Positions 1-8,321 of a stretch of DNA of 17,685 bases are shown here, in pieces. The position numbers and the translations under genes are program-made. The stretch comes from JANWHZ01 sp035545555 (lineage in GTDB: Bacteria > Patescibacteriota > Saccharimonadia > Saccharimonadales > UBA4665). Numbering within the stretch: the stretch's first letter is position 1; each line of letters starts with the position of its first letter. The DNA is taken from positions 1 through 17,685 of the forward strand of contig DASZYD010000032.1 in the NCBI GenBank assembly GCA_035545555.1. Reading direction: 5' to 3'. The notes below the pieces were generated by a model. That model was not told the DNA's origin. It did not search any database and saw nothing but the letters and a program-made list of their open reading frames with translations.

Positions 1-1031
1 GATTGCACACTCATATGGTAATGGGCGGCAGTTCCATAGACGTCAGAGTGTCCGCCCGTCTGCGATACGATCTGGTCAGGCAACACTTTCTGGCTGGTGA
101 TCGTGCTGACGATCATGGCAAGCGCCGTCAGATAACACCCACAATCGCCGTAGGTACCGCAGTATACCGATTCGTTTGCCCAGCGGCTGTCGCGCTGGCT
201 GTACCAGACGACATTTCCCGGGCCGACGCCGCCGGCGCAAGCCGCGGTATTGGTTGCGCCTGACGGTGTCTGGGTCGGCCCGGGCGTGGCAGTCTGGTCC
301 GGCGCCCAGCCATAGGTCAGGATGTCTCCCGAACCGTCCTGCATACCCTGCTTGGCGCCTAGCGCCGCAATCGCAGCCGGCGGTAAGCCGGAGACGCGGC
401 CCTTGTAGTCGTTCGGCGTGCCGGCTTGCGGGTTTTGCCAGCCTTCCTTCGGATCGTTATTCGGCTGCGCGTCGACGCCCGTCCACGGCGCGGGGCCAGC
501 CTCCATGGCTACGGCAATGATGCTCTTGCCCGTGTTCTTATCCGTCACAATCAGCAACCGGGGTTGTTTCTGCATCCACTGCAGCTGGGTATTATCCAAA
601 TCAGTGCTGGTGCCGTCCCAGTTCCATTTCACATAGTTCCAGCGCATAGCTATGTAGTAATCGCGGTACGCCTGCCCCTTGCTGGCGAACTGCCAAAACG
701 TGACGCGGCCGCCGTTCACATTGCCTTGGTCATCGGTCACGTAGCCCTGATCATTGATCGGTTGTTCGTCGCCGGTCCGTCCGGAGCTTGCCGGCAGTGT
801 GTAGCCTTGCAGTGTTGTATTAGCCTGCACGCAGGTATTCACACCCGGTACCCAATCAACCCAGTTATTGAGGATAGCATCACAATCGATCTGGGACATC
901 CCCTTCGGGCAGCTTCCCGCGAAGACTTCGTTGCCAAATGGTCCGAACATAAGCAAGACGCTTACTGCCGATAAAAGCAAAGTCCTGGCAAGGTAGGAAG
1001 CATATCGTCCGGGTTTCCTTTTCCTGTCCAT
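1..1031 (-). CDS. Secreted cell-wall protein with DPBB-like and C39-like peptidase domains (3' end cut by window edge)
   Basis: Open from ATG at 1031 to the window edge, 343 codons visible with no stop. Residues 1-38 form a signal peptide (basic start, hydrophobic stretch about 14-30, likely cut after VFA). Residues about 105-230 resemble an RlpA-type double-psi beta-barrel: a line LLIVTDKNTGKSIIAV followed by GPAPW and a late GLPPAAIAALGA. After a Pro/Thr linker, residues from about 274 match the peptidase C39-like family: YSQRD (Gln279) and C299-YLTALAM, which aligns with the usual C-GPTSLAM nucleophile motif. The catalytic His would lie at or beyond the edge. The start sits 2 bases after the stop of the 1026-aa gene, with a GGAGGT Shine-Dalgarno 8 bases upstream, so the two are probably co-translated. 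Likely role (inference): peptidoglycan cleavage or binding to open the wall for the secretion machine. It could instead act on a neighbouring host cell. Confidence 0.8.
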   Translation of the reverse strand, partial: MDRKRKPGRYASYLARTLLLSAVSVLLMFGPFGNEVFAGSCPKGMSQIDCDAILNNWVDWVPGVNTCVQANTTLQGYTLPASSGRTGDEQPINDQGYVTDDQGNVNGGRVTFWQFASKGQAYRDYYIAMRWNYVKWNWDGTSTDLDNTQLQWMQKQPRLLIVTDKNTGKSIIAVAMEAGPAPWTGVDAQPNNDPKEGWQNPQAGTPNDYKGRVSGLPPAAIAALGAKQGMQDGSGDILTYGWAPDQTATPGPTQTPSGATNTAACAGGVGPGNVVWYSQRDSRWANESVYCGTYGDCGCYLTALAMIVSTITSQKVLPDQIVSQTGGHSDVYGTAAHYHMSVQ

Positions 1032-1033
1032 AC

Positions 1034-4000
1034 CTAGAGACCTCCGCTGTTAGAAAGAGCCTGAACCCAGGTATTGAAACTCGTTCCGCACACTGTCGGG
1101 ATACCCGGACCGCACAGGAAGTTCCCGTTCTCCAGCCCCCAGCCCACTTCAATGCCCGGACTCTGCGTATTAGTCCCTATTGGGGTTCCGGCGGCGACGT
1201 GGGACCCAACATGTATGTTGCTATCGATCTGAACCAGTTCTGCATAGTAAATGTACTGGCTGCTGTTCGGAGCGCTCGGGGCTTGATCTAATTTTTCTAT
1301 CACCTCTGCCTGGCCGGTAGTCCTTTCGAAATGATGGCCTGTTTGATCGGCCTGTATGATCGTTCCGGCTGCCGGCGCACAGATGGTATAACCTCCGCTC
1401 GTTGCCGGGACGAAATCAATTCCCTGATCGACACCCGCAAAGTTTGCTCCCTGGCTCACCAGGGCAGCGTAGGTACCGCTGCCACCACACCCGCTCCCGG
1501 TGGGGGTGCTCCCGGGGTCTGGATTCATCGACCCGGACGGTAAAAGTGACTGATCAAACAGACCGCCGGCCGATTGCACCATCGATTGGATGAGCAGGCA
1601 GGGCTCCGGCGTGGTGGCGACCGCTTCGCCGGTGTTCTCGTCCTGCTGCTGGCTATTTTCCCAATCCACCGCAAAGTTCGGGTTGTTCTGACAGTGCTGG
1701 TCCCAGTAAGCTTCGGGGTCGGCCGGAATCTGGTCGCTCGTGTAGCCATATTGGATGACGCCGAACGGGTCATTCATCGGCTCTGGTGCGGCAAACGCTT
1801 TACTGCCGCTGAACATGCTGGAGAAAATGCTGGCAATAGTGCCCAGCGGGTTGCCCAGCATGTCAGCGAGATGCATCGACACATCGGTTAGGTTGGCAGG
1901 CATAACCATCGCCACCTGCGAAATGAGCGAGTATGGGCTACTGGTGCTGAAGATGCGGGCGATGAGCGGCTGCTGGTCAAACTCCGTTTTCTGCTGTGAT
2001 AGCACTGAGCTACGGATATCAGCAATCTGCTGGTTCGTGAGTTTGGCACAGCCCATGGCGATCTGGCAGTTCTTGTTTGCTGACACGTCGGCGCCCGCCG
2101 CGAGCATATCGAAGGTGCGCCCGCCGCTCATATTATCGGTGAATGGTGACGAGATTATTTTCTCGACGAGCCAGGTGGCGAGTCCGGCCAGATTCTGCCC
2201 GACCCACGCGACCGCCTGCTGGCAGCCCGGCGTTGTATTGCAGGCAAAGTTGAAGACCGCGCCGGTTATATCGCCGATGATATCATTACCCCAGTTGATG
2301 ACGGTAGCCAGTTGCGGGAGCCCGGGGATGGCGTTGATGAAGTTGGAGACATTCGTAATAAAGTCATTCCCGCGGTCGAGGACTTCCTCCGGACACACCA
2401 CCTGCCCGGATGGAACGGGATTGCCATCATTGCACCGGTAGTTTGACTTCTTAGGATCAACACCGCCACCAAGGAGGGCAGCATATGCCGGCGTGGAGGT
2501 CGCATCGGATTGATCGGTGCCGGCACCGGTCAGGTTGGTGCCCAGCGATTGCACGACTGAGCCGAGCACGACAGTGTCAACGTTGCCGGATTTCATCTCG
2601 GAGTCGATCGTTGCATAGGCCATAAACAGTTTGACGGCTGCCGCCGCGAACATAGCATAGCTCATGTATTTCACCACTTTGCCGGCCGTAGAACCGCCGT
2701 GGATAATGGCTGCCGCGAACAGCACCCAGCCGACGATCGGTATCGCCTTTTCGGCAGCCTCGCCAACGCCTTCGCCGAATACGGAGCTGATAACACGTAC
2801 CAGCAGGCTCTTACCAACTCCCTCCGCTGTGTCCTCTTCCGCTGAGGCAACGGTCTTGCTGAGGTTGCCGCCGATATCGCCGACGCTCTCGGCGGCGGCA
2901 TCGAGCGTCTCCTGTTCCGCCGCAGTCGCCGCCGTTAGCTGGGTGTCATCCGGGCTGAGCGTTTTCTGCAGCGCCTGGCCGCATGCCTCGCCATCAGGCT
3001 GTACCAGACAGGGCAGCATTTTGTATGCCTGTTTCACCGGATCGAGAACGTATTTGTCGACGGCTGCCAGCATAGCTTTCTGTTTTTCGGCGACCGTGCC
3101 GTCAATCTTTTTGCGCAGCTCACAGGCAAAGACACAGAGCTTCACGCCGTACTTCGCCTCGAGTATCTTGGCAAAACGGAAGCGAAAGAGGATGCGTTGC
3201 CACAGCGTCGTTTCCCGCCCGGCAACTTCCAACAGATCGGTCACTGCCACCCGATCTCCCACGGCGCCGATCTTGACCGCCAACTCGTCAAGGCTGACGT
3301 CGCCATTGACTGCGGCATTAAACTCGCTCTTCGGTATGTTTTTGAGTGTTCCCTTATACCGCATATAAACGTCACCCTTCGGTGTCCGCCCGAACTCCAG
3401 CCCGTACTTTGTGGCGAGTTTGTATTCGATACGTTTCTGTGACCAGGCGCGGAAGAGCGTTTTGACCGGCCCGTCCCCGTCAATCGGTGCCACGCAGCTG
3501 CGGTTAATTTCTGCCGTGCTCTCGCAGAGGTTCTGCCCCACGCCCTTCAGCACATATTTGGTCATGTAGGTGTTGAGCATGTGGTCGAGCATCTCCTGCC
3601 CGGCCTTCTGTGGTGCGGCCATAAACAAGTTGTCCAGGCGGGTGATGATGGAATCCAGCTTTAGCACTCCAAAGAATGAGGTGAGGCCGATGACGCCGGC
3701 CACGGTACCGCCGCCGAGCAGGGTTGCCACGCCCCCAAAGATGGCTTTCTCGTGTTTCTTGAAGAAGCTGGTCTTAAACGGCGTCACGCCGTTCTTTTCG
3801 ATGTCGGAAGCAGTATCTGCCGGCGTCGATGCCGCTTGAGGAATCGCCTGCTCACCTGCTTGTGGCGCCGCCGCCGCGAGCCCTTCGCTCTCATTTGCTG
3901 CTGCCTTTGATGGGAAGCGCTGTTCGAGGGCATGGCGCTCAGCAAGTGACAAATCGCCCGGTGTCTCGGTATCGTAGGGAGACTCGCCAGGCTGATTGTA

Positions 4001-4114
4001 CGAAATGCCGGAAGATGATCGAACGCGCTGCCGTACAGCTTCGGCCCGCGCCAGCTCCTCAGGAGAGAGGCCGGTATCAACCTGGTATGGATCGTCGGGT
4101 AAAGCGGCTGCCAT
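1034..4114 (-). CDS. Large membrane protein of the T4SS-like locus with C-terminal degenerate M23-like domain
   Basis: 1026 aa. Residues 1-120 are hydrophilic and cysteine-free (cytoplasmic). Hydrophobic segments lie at about 125-150, 457-472 and 483-500. This predicts residues 150-455 and 500-1026 outside, and all 18 cysteines fall in those two parts (6 and 12). Residues about 880-995 look like an M23 peptidase fold: DQGID stands where HxGID is expected, then ICAPAAGTI, then GSHVAAGTPIG, then IEVGWG where a beta strand with HxH is expected. The zinc-binding His residues are therefore missing, so a binding or structural role is more likely than catalysis. The ATG at 4114 has GAGGATGAGGA just upstream, overlapping the gap after the VirB4 stop. 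The middle region is not recognised. From position it is likely a structural or wall-contact part of the apparatus. It could also be a second VirB6-like protein, but the TM pattern does not fit that well. Confidence 0.8.
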   Translation of the reverse strand: MAAALPDDPYQVDTGLSPEELARAEAVRQRVRSSSGISYNQPGESPYDTETPGDLSLAERHALEQRFPSKAAANESEGLAAAAPQAGEQAIPQAASTPADTASDIEKNGVTPFKTSFFKKHEKAIFGGVATLLGGGTVAGVIGLTSFFGVLKLDSIITRLDNLFMAAPQKAGQEMLDHMLNTYMTKYVLKGVGQNLCESTAEINRSCVAPIDGDGPVKTLFRAWSQKRIEYKLATKYGLEFGRTPKGDVYMRYKGTLKNIPKSEFNAAVNGDVSLDELAVKIGAVGDRVAVTDLLEVAGRETTLWQRILFRFRFAKILEAKYGVKLCVFACELRKKIDGTVAEKQKAMLAAVDKYVLDPVKQAYKMLPCLVQPDGEACGQALQKTLSPDDTQLTAATAAEQETLDAAAESVGDIGGNLSKTVASAEEDTAEGVGKSLLVRVISSVFGEGVGEAAEKAIPIVGWVLFAAAIIHGGSTAGKVVKYMSYAMFAAAAVKLFMAYATIDSEMKSGNVDTVVLGSVVQSLGTNLTGAGTDQSDATSTPAYAALLGGGVDPKKSNYRCNDGNPVPSGQVVCPEEVLDRGNDFITNVSNFINAIPGLPQLATVINWGNDIIGDITGAVFNFACNTTPGCQQAVAWVGQNLAGLATWLVEKIISSPFTDNMSGGRTFDMLAAGADVSANKNCQIAMGCAKLTNQQIADIRSSVLSQQKTEFDQQPLIARIFSTSSPYSLISQVAMVMPANLTDVSMHLADMLGNPLGTIASIFSSMFSGSKAFAAPEPMNDPFGVIQYGYTSDQIPADPEAYWDQHCQNNPNFAVDWENSQQQDENTGEAVATTPEPCLLIQSMVQSAGGLFDQSLLPSGSMNPDPGSTPTGSGCGGSGTYAALVSQGANFAGVDQGIDFVPATSGGYTICAPAAGTIIQADQTGHHFERTTGQAEVIEKLDQAPSAPNSSQYIYYAELVQIDSNIHVGSHVAAGTPIGTNTQSPGIEVGWGLENGNFLCGPGIPTVCGTSFNTWVQALSNSGGL

Positions 4115-4137
4115 TCCTCATCCTCACTTGTTGCGTA

Positions 4138-6057
4138 TTATACCCCACCCATGGGCTGTCCTGCCGGGCCGCCCAGGTCGATCGTCCCTTGCGGCTGGCT
4201 GAAATCACCTTGTGCTTGTGTGGCGTTCAATGCCTGTACTTGCGCGGGGTTGGTGGTAATGAGTGTCGTTTCGGTCGGGCTGGCGACTACCTGAATATGC
4301 ACGTGGTTTTGCCCTGCAAAAAAGAGGCCCTGGCCGACCGGGAACTGGCTCAGCCGTTTCTTCTCTTCGCTGGTCAGCTTAAAGACGTCGCTTAGTACAT
4401 CGACAGCAGTCGGTGATTGCTTCAGCAGGAACTGCATTGAGGCGTTGGCCACAATGGCGCGGCCCATGCGCGAGCCCATAAAGTCTTCGACGTCCTGTGT
4501 AATCGTGGTAATCCCCAGATTGTACTTGCGTGCCCGCTTGGCGATCGAGAACAAGAAGTTGGCGGAATCTTCATACTTCATCAGCTGCCACGCCTCGTCG
4601 ACGATGAGGATACGCCGCTTCTGGTCGGTCTTGGTCCGGTTCCAGATGTAATTCAGCACGATATACATGGCCACCGGCCGCAGCTCATCTTCCAGGTCGC
4701 GGATATTAAACACGACCAGCGGGTTATTGATATACACGTTGCTCTGCTGCGAAAAGATGCCGGCAAACGTGCCGCTGGTGTATTTGCGTAGCCGCTGGGC
4801 CAGCTGCGGCCCGAAGCCGCCCATGTGCAGCAGCGTGTCGTACAGGTCGCTGATGGTCGGCGGCACGCCGGTATGCGTCAACGGATCGTTGGTGATGCCG
4901 GCCCGGGCGTACGTCTCGATGAGCGCCGCGTCCAGGTCGGATTCTTCCGCCGGCGACAGCGCGGGCATCATGGCCGCCGCGCCGCCCAGCATCTGCGCCT
5001 GGGCGCCGCCCATCATCAGGCGCAATAGCCCGTGCAGGGTAATGAGGTTGGAGCGCAGCGCGTTGTTGGCCTCATCGGCGTCGAATACTTTCGGCAGATC
5101 AAACGGGTTGATGCGGGTGGTGCTGTTCAAGCTCAAGTGAACATACGCGCCGCCGACAGCGTCGCACATGCGCTGGTATTCGTTTTCCGGGTCAACAATA
5201 AAGATCTCCGTGCCGAACATCATGCTGCGTAGCGCCTCCAGTTTGACCGAGAACGACTTGCCGGCACCGGACTTGGCGAACACCACCGAGTTGCCGTTCT
5301 CCAGGCTGAAGCGGTCGAAGATCACCAAGCCCGAGTTGTGCATGTTGATGCCGTACAAAATGCCGTTATCTTGCGTCAGGTCGGCGCTGGTAAACGGAAA
5401 GCTGGTGCTCAGTGCCCCGGTCGCGAAGTTACGCCGGATTTGCAGCTGGTCAACGAACTGCGGAACAATCGTATTGAAGCCCTGCTCCTGCTGCGAGGTT
5501 GCCGGCTTGGAGAAAACCAGCTGTTGCCCCAGCAGCGACTCCACTTTGTGCGAGACGAACTCCAGTTCGTCCATGGAGCCGGCGTAAAGCGTGAAGTACA
5601 GCCCAAAGCGGAAGAAGCGCTCCTCTCCCACCTGTAGCTTGTCGCGCATTTCCTCGGCGTCCTGGATCTGCACCTGCTTTTGCGGATCGCGGATGCGTCC
5701 TTTTTCGGTGTCGATCTGGATGCCGGCCTCCAGTTGCGTGACTTTCTTGCGTAGGTTATCCAACACGACCTGGCTCTCCACTGGGTAGATGTACATGCTG
5801 AGGTCGATCACTTCGTCGATATTCACCATGCTCGACAGCCAGCCGGTATACACCTGCCGCGGGTAGCCGTACACATAGTAGGTGCGCGCGAACCGCGTTC
5901 CCAGCTGGAAGTAGGAGTTAAACAGCTCAATAGAGCTCGGTGCGATAAAGTCGCGCAGCGCCGTGATGCCTTTTTGGAAAGCGGCCTGCACCTCCTGTTC
6001 TTCCATCGCCCGCTGCTGCTGGGCTACCAGTACGGGGTCGATCTTTTTCTTGGCCAT
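4138..6057 (-). CDS. virB4: VirB4-family secretion ATPase
   Basis: 639 aa. Hexameric AAA+-like ATPase of conjugation/T4SS machines, acting at the inner face of the membrane to drive pilus assembly and transport. Walker A is at 261-268 (AKSGAGKS) and Walker B at 483-489 (ILIVDEA). IFIVDPENEYQ at about 285-295 is typical of VirB4/TraC. A CagE/VirB4-type N-terminal region is recognisable from about 50 (RTYYVYGYPRQVYTGWL) to 250. The QDVEDF stretch near 521-526 matches the conserved post-Walker-B region. At 639 aa it is shorter than full VirB4/TraC proteins of about 800 aa; the separate gene just upstream seems to supply the missing N-terminal part. GAGAGGG lies 8 bases before the ATG at 6057 and overlaps the end of that upstream gene, suggesting translational coupling. 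The C-terminal 40 residues are Gln/Gly/Pro-rich and probably disordered. Confidence 0.95.
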   Translation of the reverse strand: MAKKKIDPVLVAQQQRAMEEQEVQAAFQKGITALRDFIAPSSIELFNSYFQLGTRFARTYYVYGYPRQVYTGWLSSMVNIDEVIDLSMYIYPVESQVVLDNLRKKVTQLEAGIQIDTEKGRIRDPQKQVQIQDAEEMRDKLQVGEERFFRFGLYFTLYAGSMDELEFVSHKVESLLGQQLVFSKPATSQQEQGFNTIVPQFVDQLQIRRNFATGALSTSFPFTSADLTQDNGILYGINMHNSGLVIFDRFSLENGNSVVFAKSGAGKSFSVKLEALRSMMFGTEIFIVDPENEYQRMCDAVGGAYVHLSLNSTTRINPFDLPKVFDADEANNALRSNLITLHGLLRLMMGGAQAQMLGGAAAMMPALSPAEESDLDAALIETYARAGITNDPLTHTGVPPTISDLYDTLLHMGGFGPQLAQRLRKYTSGTFAGIFSQQSNVYINNPLVVFNIRDLEDELRPVAMYIVLNYIWNRTKTDQKRRILIVDEAWQLMKYEDSANFLFSIAKRARKYNLGITTITQDVEDFMGSRMGRAIVANASMQFLLKQSPTAVDVLSDVFKLTSEEKKRLSQFPVGQGLFFAGQNHVHIQVVASPTETTLITTNPAQVQALNATQAQGDFSQPQGTIDLGGPAGQPMGGV

Positions 6058-6070
6058 CAGGTACGCCCTC

Positions 6071-7039
6071 TCATTGCTGCAACTCCCGCTGCAGGTGCGC
6101 CTGCGGCGCCATGCCTTGTCCCTTCGTCACCACATCAGCGGACAGGTTGTTGAAGTCTTTGATCGGCTGCCTCGTCGCGGTGTCTGGATTGTATGCATTG
6201 TAGTACAGCTCGATCAGCTCCTGCGTATCGAGCGGCAACCCTTGCACGCCGCACTGCATCAGCCCCGCCAACACCGCCTGCACACGGTTGCGCAGCTCCG
6301 TCTTTGCTTTCTCCAGATCAGCCTCGTTAATGGTCACGTGCTGCTCTTTGGTCTCGAACAGCGCCTTGAGTCCCGTCAGGAAGTTCTTGCTCTGCGATAA
6401 CCCCTGGGCCAGTTTTTTCTGTACGTCGGTAACCGGAAAGAACGGCACGACCACATAGAACTTTTTGTCCATGATATTCGTTTGCTGTGCCAGCTGGCCG
6501 ATGTACCCTATGTAATCTTCCATGAGCATGGCCAGCAGCATATTGTCGTGTTCGGTACGGATCTTATCGAGCCGTTCAATATAGGGCTGCAGGTCGACTT
6601 TCTCGGAACGGATAAAAATCTGCACCGGGAAGTAGAGAGAGTTCAGGAAGCCTTGGTATGAGAACTCCACCGCCTCTTGTTCCTGTGGGCTCATGAGGTC
6701 GAAGTTGATGGACTTAACCATCACGACCGAGCGGAACGAGCCGTCATTCATAATCACGATGCCGTCACGGATTTCGGCAATCTGCAACACATTCTGCGTG
6801 CTGTTAGGGTTAATATGCACAGGAGGCGTCGTTCCCGGGGGTGTCGTAACCGTACCAGCCCCGGCAACGGCCTGCGCAGCCGGCGCCTGGTAACGCAGCG
6901 CCGACCCGACTTGTGGCGCGTATACTTCCGGTGCGTCCTGGGCCGAGCGCGGCATATAGGCATTGCTGGGTGGTGCAGCCGCGGGTTGTGGTATCCCCTG
7001 CCCACCGGGAGCCGCTTGATTTGGGGATGAAGGATTCAT
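6071..7039 (-). CDS. TraC-like protein, probable detached N-terminal partner of VirB4
   Basis: 322 aa. Residues 1-75 are Pro/Ala/Gln-rich and look disordered. Residues about 83-240 carry a compact domain beginning QIAEIRDGIVIMNDGSF and continuing with a FRSVVMVKSINFDL strand and a long helical stretch. This pattern is known from TraC-like N-terminal domains of conjugation ATPases (the family usually annotated as TraC-like in Patescibacteria). No Walker motif, signal peptide or membrane segment is present. It ends 13 bases before the VirB4 gene. The likely role is to form the VirB4 N-terminal layer that docks on the membrane platform (inference). The ATG at 7039 follows the PrgI-family stop by 18 bases with AAGGTGG somewhat far upstream. 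Family assignment is from memory of conserved wording in the sequence and was not searched. Confidence 0.75.
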   Translation of the reverse strand: MNPSSPNQAAPGGQGIPQPAAAPPSNAYMPRSAQDAPEVYAPQVGSALRYQAPAAQAVAGAGTVTTPPGTTPPVHINPNSTQNVLQIAEIRDGIVIMNDGSFRSVVMVKSINFDLMSPQEQEAVEFSYQGFLNSLYFPVQIFIRSEKVDLQPYIERLDKIRTEHDNMLLAMLMEDYIGYIGQLAQQTNIMDKKFYVVVPFFPVTDVQKKLAQGLSQSKNFLTGLKALFETKEQHVTINEADLEKAKTELRNRVQAVLAGLMQCGVQGLPLDTQELIELYYNAYNPDTATRQPIKDFNNLSADVVTKGQGMAPQAHLQRELQQ

Positions 7040-7057
7040 ATGTATTTGCCACCCACC

Positions 7058-8245
7058 TTACGACGCATGATCATGTAACGAAATAACCACCTCATCTGAC
7101 GATTGCCGGTCTTGGCCATTCGCAATGCGCGCAATAGTCGCGATGTTCAGGTCGTCATTCCGTGCTAAACCAATTGTATCAGGCCGCCAGCTGGGTGTCA
7201 CTGGTGCCGGCCTGGCCGCCTGCTGTGCAGCTGCCGCTTGTGCCTGTACCTGCTGAACCTCAAGCGGCTGGATTACCTTCATGTGTTCAAAGTTCGCTAC
7301 CTGCTTGGCCTTCTCGTGCTGCTGGCGCAACTGCTCGGCCAGAGCTTCTTCGTCCGCCGTGGGTGTAGCCGCGACCGGTATGGCCGGAGCGGCAACCGGC
7401 GCAGCGCCGGCGAGAGACGCAGCACTAGCAGCTGCCACCATCGGGGTGGCCGTTGGTGTAGCGGCCGCCGGCATATCGACAGGTTTATTCAGGAACCAGT
7501 AGTCGGCCGGCGGCGGCAGCTGGGGCATGGCACCGGTTCCGGCCGGAACCGGTGGCGGAGCCGGCTGGTCGGCCGCCCCTGCGCCGGCTTTGCCGGCCAG
7601 GTGCAGGCGTTCTACCAGGCGCTTGCGCCTCGTTTGTGATGAAGCAGTAATCATCTGGTCGAGCTGTTGCGCCCGCGCGTTATTCGCCTCATCGAGCATG
7701 TCATCGCCGGCAGTAATGTCCGACACTTCTTGGGGCTCCGCAGCCGGCCCAATCAGCCGATCAGAGGAGCTGACGACGACCGCTGCCGCCGGATTGCCGG
7801 TGCTCAAATTCACGTTGCTGTTCTTCGTGGCCCAGCCGCGGGTGTCCAGCGTGCTTGCCAGCGCGGTGAGCCGTGATTGTACTTCATTCTCGCTGAGCCC
7901 ATTCGTATACACCCGCTCGATCTGTTTGGGCGCGGTAATATGCACCAAATCTCTGGCGCCTGTCTGATCCCAGATCCGCCGCCGCGGCTTGAAGTAGAAG
8001 CGGATTTTCGCCAGCGCCCACAACTCCGTCGGCTGATCGCGCCCCCAGGGAAATGCAAAGAAGCCCGTAAAGATCATCGGTGGCAGCGTAACGATCAGGA
8101 AGAACGGAAAGCCCTTGGCGACAGAAATAAATGAAAGATAACCACAAACCGCCGCGATGCAGGCATAGATGAACTGCCTGAGCGTCAGCGGCCCGACAAG
8201 CTTGTCCTCCGCCTCAATATCCTGGATGACCTTATACGTCGCCAT
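7058..8245 (-). CDS. PrgI-family (VirB3-like) membrane protein with long disordered tail
   Basis: 395 aa. The first about 95 residues match the PrgI family, the VirB3 counterpart in Gram-positive-type T4SS. A short N-terminal strand (YKVIQDIEAEDKLVGPLTLRQF) leads into two hydrophobic segments at about 25-43 and 47-66, then the basic stretch KIRFYFKPRRR. In this family the gene normally sits next to virB4, as here. PrgI proteins are usually little more than 100 aa; this one continues for about 300 residues. A short ordered part (100-165) is followed by an Ala/Pro-rich, probably disordered region with a KRKRLVERLHLAG-like basic patch near 207-217 and a Gln-rich helix near 300-345. A -10 element (TATACT) lies 7 bases before the ATG at 8245, so this gene may begin a leaderless transcript covering prgI-traC-virB4 and onward. 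Confidence 0.85.
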   Translation of the reverse strand: MATYKVIQDIEAEDKLVGPLTLRQFIYACIAAVCGYLSFISVAKGFPFFLIVTLPPMIFTGFFAFPWGRDQPTELWALAKIRFYFKPRRRIWDQTGARDLVHITAPKQIERVYTNGLSENEVQSRLTALASTLDTRGWATKNSNVNLSTGNPAAAVVVSSSDRLIGPAAEPQEVSDITAGDDMLDEANNARAQQLDQMITASSQTRRKRLVERLHLAGKAGAGAADQPAPPPVPAGTGAMPQLPPPADYWFLNKPVDMPAAATPTATPMVAAASAASLAGAAPVAAPAIPVAATPTADEEALAEQLRQQHEKAKQVANFEHMKVIQPLEVQQVQAQAAAAQQAARPAPVTPSWRPDTIGLARNDDLNIATIARIANGQDRQSSDEVVISLHDHAS

Positions 8246-8252
8246 TACTACC

Positions 8253-8258
8253 AGTATA
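8253..8258 (-). promoter_or_regulatory. Leaderless-type -10 element for the PrgI-family gene
   Basis: TATACT read on the minus strand, ending exactly 7 bases before the ATG at 8245. That places the expected transcription start on the A of the start codon. There is no Shine-Dalgarno between. A recognisable -35 is weak (TGGTCG at 18 bases) and lies inside the hairpin at 8263-8299. Confidence 0.6.
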
Positions 8259-8262
8259 CGCG

Positions 8263-8299
8263 AAATGCCCGCACGGCGACCACCGCCGTGTGGGCATTT
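8263..8299 (-). terminator. Strong hairpin after the 456-aa gene, probable weak terminator
   Basis: A 16-bp stem with one G-U pair (8263-8278 with 8284-8299) and a 5-base loop, located 22 bases after the stop of the upstream minus-strand gene. Only three T residues close the 3' side on the minus strand, so termination may be partial. It could also protect the 3' end of the upstream mRNA. It immediately precedes the prgI -10 element and overlaps where a -35 should be. Confidence 0.6.
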
Positions 8300-8321
8300 A
8301 AACCAGTCACGCTGCTATGGG

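Noticed and set aside
1120..1475. Active M23 metallopeptidase
   Set aside because: The zinc-binding histidines of both motifs are absent, so I call it degenerate.
1755..2441. 228-codon open frame on the plus strand
   Set aside because: It lies wholly inside the 1026-aa minus-strand gene, which has the coherent domains; no ribosome site or family resemblance.
2664..3368. 234-codon open frame on the plus strand
   Set aside because: Serine/threonine/proline-rich shadow of the same minus-strand gene; low-complexity wording typical of antisense reading.
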